Assembly (NCBI RefSeq): GCF_013003915.1
Contig: NZ_JABAIV010000004.1
Span: forward strand, 124,001-188,000
Source of the DNA: Telluria aromaticivorans
GTDB taxonomy: Bacteria; Pseudomonadota; Gammaproteobacteria; Burkholderiales; Burkholderiaceae_D
DNA length: 64,000 nucleotides
Direction: 5' to 3'
Both the position numbers and the translations under genes were made by a program. Positions 57,427-64,000 of the stretch are shown here, one piece after another; within the stretch, counting starts at the first letter, position 1, and every line of letters begins with the position of its first letter. The notes beneath the pieces were generated by a model, which saw only the letters and a program-made list of their open reading frames with translations, was not told where the DNA came from and made no database searches.

Positions 57427-58336
57427 GTCGATGGGCGCGTCGCTGTACGTGCCCGCCAATCATAAGGACCTGGCGCAGATCGCCAACTGCGAAAAGCTGC
57501 CGCATGCGCGCTCGCTGATCTTCTGCCTAGAGGATGCCATCGCCGAGCGCGAGTTGAGCTGGTCGCTGTTCAATTTGTCGGTGGTGCTGGCGAACATGCA
57601 CGACGCCATCCCGGCCGAGCGTTTCGTCCGGGTGCGCAATCCGGAGGTCATGGAGCGCGTGCTGGCCATGGCAGGCAGCGACAAGCTGACCGGCTTTGTG
57701 CTGCCGAAGGTCACCCGCCACAATTTCGACACCTATTTCCGCCTGGTGCGCGATACCGATCACAGCCTGATGCCGACGCTGGAGACGGCAGAGGTGTTCT
57801 GCGACAGCGAAATGCAGCAGTTGCGCAGCGTGTTCGATGCTCCCGGCGTGCGCCAGCGCATCCTCTGCCTGCGCATCGGCGGCAACGACCTGCTGGCCCT
57901 GCTCGGCCTGCGCCGGCCGCGCGGCATGACGATCTACCGCACGCCGCTGGGCCCCGTCATCGCGCGCCTGGTAACCACCTTCCGTCCCTACGGCTTCGCG
58001 CTGACCGCGCCGGTGTTCGAATACCTCGACCTGCCCGAGCTGCTCGACCAGGAGGTAGCGGAAGATCTCGCCTATGGCATGGTCGGGAAGACGGCGATCC
58101 ACCCGACCCAGATCGCGCCGATCGAGCAGCACTACAAGGTGCGCCCGCAAGACCTGGCGGTGGCACGCGCCATCCTCGATGACGCCAGCCCGGCCGTGTT
58201 CCGCATGGACGACGCCATGTGCGAAGTCGCCACCCACCGCGCCTGGGCCGAGCGCCTGGTCGAACAATCACACCGCTTCGGCGCCCATGCCCTCGATGCA
58301 GGGCGCCGGACCAGCCTGGAAGGAGAACCATCATGA
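57419..58336 (+). CDS. HpcH/HpaI-type aldolase or citrate lyase beta-like enzyme of ter module
   Basis: 305 aa TIM-barrel lyase. SLIFCLEDAIAERE (metal-binding Glu/Asp), VRVRNPEVMERV (substrate Arg), LMPTLETAEVF and LCLRIGGNDLLALLGLRR follow the family order. The ATG at 57419 lies inside the end of the previous gene (8-bp overlap), and the stop overlaps the terA-like ATG (ATGA). It would cleave or form a C-C bond on a carboxylated substrate; which one is unknown. Confidence 0.9.
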   Translation: MVKSMGASLYVPANHKDLAQIANCEKLPHARSLIFCLEDAIAERELSWSLFNLSVVLANMHDAIPAERFVRVRNPEVMERVLAMAGSDKLTGFVLPKVTRHNFDTYFRLVRDTDHSLMPTLETAEVFCDSEMQQLRSVFDAPGVRQRILCLRIGGNDLLALLGLRRPRGMTIYRTPLGPVIARLVTTFRPYGFALTAPVFEYLDLPELLDQEVAEDLAYGMVGKTAIHPTQIAPIEQHYKVRPQDLAVARAILDDASPAVFRMDDAMCEVATHRAWAERLVEQSHRFGAHALDAGRRTSLEGEPS

Positions 58337-59586
58337 ACCAGTTCGCACGCGGACAAAAAGGGAAACTGCAGGACCTCGGCTGCGGCAGCGCATTCACGGT
58401 CGACATCGAACTCCAGGCCCCCGGCATGTCGGTCGACGTCTCCTGCTTCGGGCTGGATGCGTCGGACCGGCTGTCGGACGACCGCTACATGGTGTTCTAC
58501 AACCAGCTGGCCAGCCCGGAGGGCGCGGTGCGCCTGGACTTGAAAGGCGCGGCTTCCCGCTTCGCGGTCAACCTCGAGCTGCTGCCGGCATCGATCGGCA
58601 AGCTGGTGTTCGTCGCGGCCATCGACGGCGCCCAGACCATGCGCTCGCTCGGCGCCTGCGCCCTGAGCATTGGCAGCGCGGTGCGTTTCCCGTGGTCGGG
58701 CTCCGACTTCGGCGACGAGAAGGCAGTGATCGTGGCGGAGCTGTACCGGCGCGACGGCACCTGGCGCTTCGGCGCGGTTGGCCAAGGCTTCAATGGCGGC
58801 CTGTCGGCGTTGCTGGCGCATTTCGGCGGCAGCGAAGCGGCGCCCAAATCGGTGCCTGCTGCAGCGCCTGCGCCTGCACCAGGACCAGCACCTTCGTCCT
58901 CGCCTGCGAAAGTCTCGCTATCGAAAGTCACGCTGGAAAAGCGCGGCGACAAGGTTTCGCTCGACAAGCGCGCGGGTAAAAGCTTCGGCCGCATCCACGT
59001 GAACCTGAACTGGAACCAGTCCTCCACGGCGGCGCCACCGCCGCCGGCCAAGACCGGTTTCTTCGACAAGCTGATCGCCGGCGCCGGCGCAGGCCGCAAG
59101 GGCCGCGGCGGCATCGACCTGGACCTGGGCTGCATGTACGAACTGGCTGATGGCCGGCGCGGGCTGGTTCAGGCGCTCGGTAATTCCTGGGGCGACCTGG
59201 AACGTGAGCCTTTCATCAAGCTCGAGGCGGACGACCGGACCGGGGCGGTCAGCGGCGGCGAGAACCTGTATATCAACGGCGAGCGTTTCGACCAGATCCG
59301 GCGCGCGCTGATCTTTTCCTTCATCTACGAGGGCGTGCCGAATTGGGCCGCGACCGACGGCGTGGTGACGATCGCCGTGCCCGAGCAGGCGCCAATCGAA
59401 GTGCGGCTGGACGGCGGCGGCAACCAGATCATGTGCGCGATCGCGCTGATCGAGAATCGCGGCGGCAGCCTGCAGGTGACCAAGCTGGCCGAATACTTCC
59501 AGCAGTCCGGCGGCACCAGCGCCCACGAACTGATGGACCGCCACTTCGGTTTCGGGATGCGCTGGAAGACCGGCTCGAAAGGCTAG
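58333..59586 (+). CDS. terA: TerA-like protein: TerD domain plus TerA C-terminal domain
   Basis: 417 aa. N-terminal TerD-like domain (about 1-178) ending RFGAVGQGFNGGLSALLAHF; its acidic metal ligands are fewer than in the TerD encoded at 52717. A Pro/Ala linker (about 180-200) and a charged stretch with KVSLSKVTLEKRGDKVSLDK (about 200-225) lead to a second domain (about 255-417) with GIDLDLGCMYELADGRRGLV and GGENLYINGERFDQIRRALI, as in TerA. AGGAG precedes the ATG. It is last in the ter cluster; the next gene is convergent. Confidence 0.88.
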   Translation: MNQFARGQKGKLQDLGCGSAFTVDIELQAPGMSVDVSCFGLDASDRLSDDRYMVFYNQLASPEGAVRLDLKGAASRFAVNLELLPASIGKLVFVAAIDGAQTMRSLGACALSIGSAVRFPWSGSDFGDEKAVIVAELYRRDGTWRFGAVGQGFNGGLSALLAHFGGSEAAPKSVPAAAPAPAPGPAPSSSPAKVSLSKVTLEKRGDKVSLDKRAGKSFGRIHVNLNWNQSSTAAPPPPAKTGFFDKLIAGAGAGRKGRGGIDLDLGCMYELADGRRGLVQALGNSWGDLEREPFIKLEADDRTGAVSGGENLYINGERFDQIRRALIFSFIYEGVPNWAATDGVVTIAVPEQAPIEVRLDGGGNQIMCAIALIENRGGSLQVTKLAEYFQQSGGTSAHELMDRHFGFGMRWKTGSKG

Positions 59587-59593
59587 CGCCACT

Positions 59594-59623
59594 GCAGGGT
59601 GGGCGGGGTAATTTCGGGCAGTG
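59594..59623. repeat. Partial copy of the two-hairpin element
   Basis: GCAGGGTGGGC followed by GGGGTAATTTCGGGCA matches the reverse complement of the right lobe of copy 1 (10050-10081) and then breaks off. Fragment only. Confidence 0.6.
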
Positions 59624-59658
59624 CCCCATACCAAACACCTGAGGGTCGGCGCCTGTTC

Positions 59659-59790
59659 GTAGGGCGGGCGGGTCCTCCCGCCCGCGCGTTCAAATTACGG
59701 TCCGGCAGCCTGGGCGCCTCTTCATCTTGAAACTATCACCGCGCGGGGTAATCTGGTCCGGTGGACCAGATTACAAGCCGCCCGCCCTAC
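59659..59790. repeat. 132-bp two-hairpin intergenic element, copy 5
   Basis: Ends GTAGGGCGGGC and GCCCGCCCTAC, so both ends carry matching changes from the usual core. Orientation as copy 1 (CGCGTTCAAATT, then AACTATCACCGCG). Right loop palindrome GTAATCTGGTCC and GGACCAGATTAC around GGT. It lies between the convergent terA-like gene and the membrane-protein gene. Confidence 0.85.
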
Positions 59791-59806
59791 GAAAAACCGG
59801 CGGCTC

Positions 59807-60730
59807 TCAAGTGACTGGCTTGGGGCCAATGGTCGGCCTTGATCCGCCACCTACCCAACTGGCCAGCAGCTCCGGCCTGTCCACATACATCAGCACGTAG
59901 CGTGGCGCCTTGCGCCGCACCTGCCAGTGCAGCAGCGTGACGCCCGCTTCCGCTTTCAGGACCAGCACGCAGTTGGGCTTGTCGAACGGCGTCACCAGCA
60001 AAGTCTCGGAGGCGTGAATGCCGTGGCGGCGGCGCCAGCGCTCCGGCGCTTCGTCTACCCTTTCGCAGCGCTCGATCGCGCACAAGGGAATGCTTCCCTG
60101 GCTGCGCACGCCGACGCACAGCTGCAGCACGCCGTCGGCAATCGCATGGCAGCCGTTGCCCACATGCCAGCGGTCCCCCAGCACCCACACAAACGAATAC
60201 AGCGCCCCGATGCCGCCGACTACGTGGATCACCAGGCGCATATCCGCATCGGCGACCCACAGGTTGATGAGCAGGACGTTGATCGGCAGTTCGAGGAACA
60301 GGGCCACCATGGCCACGCCAACCGCCGTTCCGTAGGCTCCGCGCTGCAGGTAAGCCAGCTCCACGCCTTCTGGCGCCGGTGCCGGCTTACGCCGCAACAG
60401 CCATTGGGCGAATCCGCTCCACACCAGGCGGTCCAGCCGGAACATGCCGACCAGCTCGGGCGGCAGCAATGCAGTGATGCGTTCGCCCCATCCTCTGGCG
60501 GAGCGCAGGCGGCCTAGCGCGTCCGGCGCATGCGCCAGGTCCTTGGCGGCGATCAGCATCAGCGGCAACAGCAGCCCGGCGGGCCGCAGCGCCGCCGCAA
60601 GTTCGTCAGGCAGGGCCTGGCGCAGCACTCCGATGCCGATAAAAGCGAGGTAGGCGTACAGCGCGAGCTGCAGCCAGGAGGTGCTGCGCAGCTGCGCCGC
60701 TGTCGTGTTCAGGCGATCTGCCAGGAGCAT
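59807..60730 (-). CDS. Unrecognised membrane protein convergent with the ter cluster
   Basis: 307 aa, family not recognised. About four membrane segments: 20-38, 47-62, 130-155 and 163-182. A basic cytoplasmic loop (about 65-125) contains RSARGWGERITALLPPELVG. The C-terminal 110 residues are soluble, with a Cys-rich stretch (CHAIADGVLQLCVG, LCAIERCERV) and NCVLVLKAEAGVTLLHWQV. GGGAG precedes the ATG, and a good promoter lies upstream. It shares the interval between rpsJ and rplC with the ter genes but is on the other strand, so any functional link is inference. Confidence 0.8.
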   Translation of the reverse strand: MLLADRLNTTAAQLRSTSWLQLALYAYLAFIGIGVLRQALPDELAAALRPAGLLLPLMLIAAKDLAHAPDALGRLRSARGWGERITALLPPELVGMFRLDRLVWSGFAQWLLRRKPAPAPEGVELAYLQRGAYGTAVGVAMVALFLELPINVLLINLWVADADMRLVIHVVGGIGALYSFVWVLGDRWHVGNGCHAIADGVLQLCVGVRSQGSIPLCAIERCERVDEAPERWRRRHGIHASETLLVTPFDKPNCVLVLKAEAGVTLLHWQVRRKAPRYVLMYVDRPELLASWVGGGSRPTIGPKPVT

Positions 60731-60768
60731 GGTTCTCCCGCATATGTTGGATTTTTCGTCATCTCACC

Positions 60769-60797
60769 ATAGTAGAGATGGCGGCGCGGCCTGGCAA
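60769..60797 (-). promoter_or_regulatory. Sigma-70 promoter of the membrane-protein gene
   Basis: Minus-strand TTGCCA (60792-60797) and TACTAT (60769-60774) with 17-bp spacing, about 40 bp before the ATG. Confidence 0.6.
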
Positions 60798-60873
60798 TGC
60801 GCGAGCGGTAGAGCGAAAAATTTTTACAGTTGGCAAAAAAAGGGGCGCCGTGTTCGTGCTATCGCTGGTTGGA

Positions 60874-60901
60874 CGCGTGGGCAGAATCTGCCCACCCTAC
60901 G
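60874..60901. repeat. Single-lobe fragment of the two-hairpin element
   Basis: CGTGGGCAGAATCTGCCCAC followed by CCTACG is the exact reverse complement of the left lobe of copy 1 (9949-9976). Only one hairpin is present. Confidence 0.75.
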
Positions 60902-60960
60902 GGCCAGTGGCGACTCGCAAGTGGAGGGGCATATCAGGAGAATGATGAGCCACAAATGAC

Positions 60961-60995
60961 AAAGGCCGGGAGTTCTTGCGAACTTCCCGGCCTTT
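60961..60995 (-). terminator. Terminator hairpin after rpsJ
   Basis: AAAGGCCGGGA (60961-60971) pairs with TCCCGGCCTTT (60985-60995), extended by GTTC/GAAC with one bulge. The stem ends in TTT and is followed on the minus strand by GTCATTTGT. It lies 36 bp beyond the rpsJ stop and would end the fusA-tuf-rpsJ transcript. Confidence 0.75.
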
Positions 60996-61031
60996 GCTTC
61001 GCGGCGCATTGCTGCGCCGGCGAACAAGCAA

Positions 61032-61346
61032 TTATTGCAGCTTGATTTCGACGTCCACGCCAGCTGGCAGGTCCAGCTTCATCAGCGCGTCAACGGTCTT
61101 GTCGGTAGGATCAACGATGTCCATCAGGCGCTGGTGCGTACGGATTTCGAACTGGTCGCGCGAGGTCTTGTTGACGTGCGGCGAACGCAGGATGTCGAAA
61201 CGCTGGATACGGGTTGGCAGTGGGACTGGGCCCTTGACCACGGCGCCGGTGCGCTTGGCGGTGTCGACGATTTCCAGTGCGGACTGGTCGATCAGCTTGT
61301 AGTCGAATGCCTTCAGGCGAATGCGGATTTTCTGGTTAGCGGACAT
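61032..61346 (-). CDS. rpsJ: 30S ribosomal protein S10
   Basis: 104 aa head protein, also NusE in antitermination. [40 protein letters not shown] and [15 protein letters not shown] are diagnostic. AAAGGAA lies before the ATG at 61344-61346; the frame is open further upstream without support. It is normally followed directly by rplC; here it is followed by a terminator and 9 kb of other genes. Confidence 0.98.
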   Translation of the reverse strand: MSANQKIRIRLKAFDYKLIDQSALEIVDTAKRTGAVVKGPVPLPTRIQRFDILRSPHVNKTSRDQFEIRTHQRLMDIVDPTDKTVDALMKLDLPAGVDVEIKLQ

Positions 61347-61450
61347 GCTGTTTCCTTTAAAAGAACGTTCCGGCTCGAAGCCGGCAATGTGTGTAAGGTG
61401 TTTCTGCACTGCTCAAGAGGCGGGAGTATAGCATCGTTCCCCCTCATAAA

Positions 61451-61511
61451 GATGGGGACAGACCAAAAAGTCTGCCCCCATCTGTTGCCCCAACGGGACA
61501 GCTGTCCCGTA
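61451..61511. other. Two palindromes in the tuf-rpsJ gap
   Basis: GATGGGGACAGA (61451-61462) with TCTGCCCCCATC (61471-61482), one mismatch; and the perfect 18-bp palindrome ACGGGACAGCTGTCCCGT at 61494-61511. Both lie between tuf and rpsJ, where transcription must continue. Confidence 0.6.
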
Positions 61512-61532
61512 GAGCGATCCAGCTAACCGAAA

Positions 61533-61556
61533 TTAGGCCAGGATCTTTGCGACGAC
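61533..61556 (-). pseudogene. Remnant of a second tuf 3' end
   Basis: Minus-strand reading VVAKILA then TAA, the exact C-terminus of EF-Tu, 100 bp beyond the intact tuf stop. Of 24 bases, 3 differ from the intact gene and all three are at third codon positions. Homology stops at both sides. Too short to be a gene. Confidence 0.6.
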
Positions 61557-61632
61557 GGCGTAGCGGGGAATTCGCGGGACATGTCCTGCGCCCGCGTAGC
61601 GGCCTGCCCTTGCAAGGGCAGGCTCCTTAGCC

Positions 61633-62823
61633 TTAGGCCAGGATTTTTGCTACAACGCCGGCGCCGACGGTACGGCCGCCTTCGCGGATTGCGAAGCGCA
61701 GGCCTTCTTCCATCGCGATCGGGTTGATCAGCTTGACGGTGATCGACACGTTGTCGCCTGGCATGACCATTTCTTTGTCCGCTGGCAGCTCGATCGAACC
61801 GGTCACGTCAGTCGTACGGAAGTAGAACTGTGGACGATAGTTGTTGAAGAACGGAGTGTGACGGCCGCCTTCATCTTTCGACAGGACGTAGATCTCGCCG
61901 GTGAAGTGGTTGTGCGGCTTGATCGAACCTGGCTTTGCCAGGACCTGACCACGCTGGACATCTTCACGCTTGGTGCCGCGCAGCAGCAGGCCGACGTTGT
62001 CGCCAGCTTGACCCTGGTCCAGCAGCTTGCGGAACATTTCCACGCCGGTGCAGATGGTCTTGACGGTGTCGACGATACCGACGATTTCGATTTCTTCGCC
62101 GACCTTGATGATACCGCGCTCGACGCGACCGGTAACGACGGTGCCGCGACCCGAGATCGAGAACACGTCTTCCACTGGCATCAGGAAGGCGCCGTCAACA
62201 GCGCGCTCTGGCGTTGGGATGTAGGTGTCCAGTGCATGCGCCAGGGCGATGATGCAGTCTTCGCCCATTTCGCCCGGCTTGCCTTCGAGGGCCATACGTG
62301 CCGAACCCTTGATGATTGGCAGGTCGTCGCCTGGGAACTCGTACTTCGACAGGAGCTCACGGACTTCCATTTCGACCAGTTCCAGCAGCTCTGCGTCGTC
62401 GACCAGGTCGCACTTGTTCAGGAACACGATGATGTACGGAACGCCAACCTGACGCGCCAGCAGGATGTGCTCGCGGGTCTGTGGCATTGGGCCGTCAGCG
62501 GCCGAGCACACCAGGATCGCGCCGTCCATCTGCGCAGCACCGGTAATCATGTTCTTGATGTAGTCGGCGTGGCCTGGGCAGTCAACGTGCGCGTAGTGAC
62601 GGTTTTCGGTCTCGTACTCGACGTGCGCGGTGTTGATGGTGATGCCGCGTGCTTTTTCTTCTGGAGCCGCATCGATCTGGTCGTATGCTTTAGCTTCGCC
62701 GCCGAATTTCTTCGACAGGACGGTTGCGATAGCTGCGGTCAGGGTGGTCTTGCCGTGGTCGACGTGGCCGATGGTGCCGACGTTGACGTGCGGCTTGTTC
62801 CGTTCGAATTTACCTTTTGCCAT
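61633..62823 (-). CDS. tuf: Elongation factor Tu
   Basis: 396 aa GTPase that delivers aminoacyl-t[13 protein letters not shown] (P-loop), [12 protein letters not shown] (G3 and the conserved His region), [10 protein letters not shown] (G4) and the three-domain length are normal. It ends VVAKILA. It lies in the str operon between fusA and rpsJ; betaproteobacteria usually have a second copy elsewhere. Confidence 0.99.
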   Translation of the reverse strand: MAKGKFERNKPHVNVGTIGHVDHGKTTLTAAIATVLSKKFGGEAKAYDQIDAAPEEKARGITINTAHVEYETENRHYAHVDCPGHADYIKNMITGAAQMDGAILVCSAADGPMPQTREHILLARQVGVPYIIVFLNKCDLVDDAELLELVEMEVRELLSKYEFPGDDLPIIKGSARMALEGKPGEMGEDCIIALAHALDTYIPTPERAVDGAFLMPVEDVFSISGRGTVVTGRVERGIIKVGEEIEIVGIVDTVKTICTGVEMFRKLLDQGQAGDNVGLLLRGTKREDVQRGQVLAKPGSIKPHNHFTGEIYVLSKDEGGRHTPFFNNYRPQFYFRTTDVTGSIELPADKEMVMPGDNVSITVKLINPIAMEEGLRFAIREGGRTVGAGVVAKILA

Positions 62824-62866
62824 TTTTCGATCTTCCTTTAAATGAACTGTCTTACTTTATTTTAAC

Positions 62867-62890
62867 GGGGCAGGACACGCGTCCTGCCCC
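62867..62890. other. Hairpin between fusA and tuf
   Basis: GGGGCAGGAC (62867-62876) and GTCCTGCCCC (62881-62890) form a perfect 10-bp stem around ACGC, 8 bp after the fusA stop. On the minus strand GTTAAAATAAAG follows. It could be a partial terminator, or a processing site that sets the tuf:fusA ratio. Confidence 0.55.
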
Positions 62891-62897
62891 CGCGGTA

Positions 62898-64000
62898 TTA
62901 CTTGGACTTTGCGGTGACGATGGCGTCAATCACGTGCTTCGGAGCTTCCGAATAGTGCTTGAATTCCATCGTGTAGGTTGCACGGCCCTGGGTCGCCGAA
63001 CGCAGCGAGGTCGAGTAACCGAACATTTCCGACAGCGGGACTTCGGCCTTGATGATCTTGCCGCCGCCGCCCGGGATTTCGTCCATGCCCTGGACCATAC
63101 CGCGACGCGACGACAGGTCACCCATCACCGAACCAGCGTAGTCTTCCGGCGTTTCCACTTCCACGGCCATCATTGGCTCGAGGATGACTGGCGATGCTTT
63201 ACGGCAGCCGTCCTTGAATGCCATCGAACCAGCCATACGGAACGCGTTCTCGTTCGAGTCGACGTCGTGGTACGAACCGAAGGTCACGGTGACTTTGACG
63301 TCAACGACCGGGTAACCAGCCAGCACGCCGGTGGTCAGGGTCTCGCGCACACCTTTTTCGACTGCAGGGATGTATTCGCGAGGAATCACACCGCCCTTGA
63401 TGGCGTCGACGAACTCGAAGCCCTTGCCTGGCTCTTGCGGTTCGATGGTCAGGACTGCGTGGCCGTACTGGCCGCGACCGCCCGACTGCTTGACGAACTT
63501 GCCTTCGACGTCGGTGACCGTCTTGCGGATGGTTTCGCGGTAGGCAACCTGTGGCTTGCCGACGGTCGCTTCGACGCTGAATTCGCGCTTCATGCGGTCG
63601 ACGATAATTTCCAGGTGCAGCTCGCCCATACCACCGATGATGGTCTGGCCCGATTCTTCATCGGTACGCACGCGGAACGACGGATCTTCCTGTGCCAGGC
63701 GGTTCAGCGCCAGGCCCATTTTTTCCTGGTCAGCCTTGGTCTTCGGCTCGACAGCCTGCTGGATGACCGGCTCAGGGAAGACCATCTTTTCCAGGGTGAT
63801 GACCGACGAAGGATCGCACAGGGTTTCGCCCGTGGTCGCTTCTTTCAGGCCGACCGCTGCGGCGATGTCGCCTGCGTGGACTTCCTTGATCTCTTCGCGC
63901 TGGTTAGCGTGCATCTGCAGAATACGACCCAGGCGTTCTTTCTTGCCCTTGATTGGGTTGTAGACGGTGTCGCCCGACTTGATCATGCCCGAGTAGACGC
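62898..64000 (-). CDS. fusA: Elongation factor G (partial, 5' end outside window)
   Basis: C-terminal 367 residues of EF-G, the translocation GTPase. Visible parts: end of domain II ([10 protein letters not shown]), domain III ([20 protein letters not shown] and [18 protein letters not shown]), domain IV ([14 protein letters not shown]) and domain V ending [14 protein letters not shown]. The frame stays open to the window edge (VYSGM just upstream of the first internal Met), so the N-terminal GTP-binding part is not included. Confidence 0.98.
   Translation of the reverse strand, partial: VYSGMIKSGDTVYNPIKGKKERLGRILQMHANQREEIKEVHAGDIAAAVGLKEATTGETLCDPSSVITLEKMVFPEPVIQQAVEPKTKADQEKMGLALNRLAQEDPSFRVRTDEESGQTIIGGMGELHLEIIVDRMKREFSVEATVGKPQVAYRETIRKTVTDVEGKFVKQSGGRGQYGHAVLTIEPQEPGKGFEFVDAIKGGVIPREYIPAVEKGVRETLTTGVLAGYPVVDVKVTVTFGSYHDVDSNENAFRMAGSMAFKDGCRKASPVILEPMMAVEVETPEDYAGSVMGDLSSRRGMVQGMDEIPGGGGKIIKAEVPLSEMFGYSTSLRSATQGRATYTMEFKHYSEAPKHVIDAIVTAKSK

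Larger units (their letters stand above)
60731..61031. other. Intergenic region between membrane-protein gene and rpsJ
   Basis: 301 bp with no supported gene. It holds, in order, the membrane-protein promoter (60769-60797), an A-rich stretch at 60835-60841, a fragment of the two-hairpin element (60874-60901), and the terminator of the rpsJ transcript (60961-60995). Confidence 0.7.

Noticed and set aside
52386..60730. Genomic island inserted at the tRNA-Val gene
   Set aside because: Islands integrate at tRNA 3' ends; the 3' end here faces rplC while the ter cluster lies on the 5' side. No integrase gene and no duplicated tRNA end at the other boundary were found.
61347..61409. N-terminal extension of S10
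   Set aside because: The open frame upstream lacks conserved sequence, and AAAGGAA sits directly before the standard [11 protein letters not shown] start.

Overview
The window is a GC-rich betaproteobacterial chromosome segment. The best fit is the Oxalobacteraceae (Massilia / Telluria / Duganella type). Reasons: gene content and order are typical of Burkholderiales (pilMNOPQ divergent from a PBP1a gene; lptM-lysA beside cyaY; cytochrome c4-resB-ccsB beside engB-hemB); there is a PEP-CTERM protein with a putative sigma-54 promoter; and the str/S10/spc/alpha ribosomal block is present. This assignment is inference from gene content, with no database search.

Layout. 0-7.2 kb: type IV pilus operon pilM-N-O-P-Q on the minus strand, with an Ig-like-repeat lipoprotein gene behind pilQ. 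7.5-12 kb: mrcA (PBP1a), cyaY, lptM and lysA. 12.3-17.2 kb: a periplasmic methionine-sulfoxide repair locus (msrP, msrQ) behind a CusRS/HprRS-like two-component system. Facing it is a divergent pair, an exported GlcG-type protein and an exported hydroxyisourate hydrolase, with a CusR-like dyad in the shared control region. 17.2-23.3 kb: system II cytochrome c maturation (ccsB, resB), a dihaem cytochrome c4, engB and hemB. 23.3-38 kb: a GGDEF-EAL signalling protein, a TonB-like protein of unknown function, an RND efflux pump with its adaptor and two-component system, a divergent Spy-like chaperone, a PEP-CTERM protein and dsbD.

37.8-64 kb is the ribosomal super-cluster, all on the minus strand: fusA-tuf-rpsJ, then rplC through rpsQ, rplN through secY-infA-rpmJ, and rpsM-rpsK-rpsD-rpoA-rplQ. 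It is interrupted between rpsJ and rplC, normally a tight junction, by about 9 kb. The inserted stretch holds a tRNA-Val gene, a seven-gene plus-strand ter-type stress cluster and an unrecognised membrane protein. The ter cluster is terD, ATP-grasp, phosphoribosyltransferase, HAD phosphatase, StiP-like protein, HpcH-type lyase and terA-like. The severed ribosomal operon shows a candidate terminator after rpsJ and a new-looking promoter in front of rplC. This is the most notable arrangement in the window.

Two further themes are non-coding. A family of about 132-bp intergenic elements, each with two hairpin lobes and variable but internally complementary loops, occurs five times plus fragments. 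One copy lies in a 197-bp tandem duplication that includes the 3' end of msrQ. The alpha operon also has unusually long gaps filled with hairpins (rpsK-rpsD, rpsD-rpoA, rpoA-rplQ). No CRISPR array, transposase, integrase or rRNA gene was seen.
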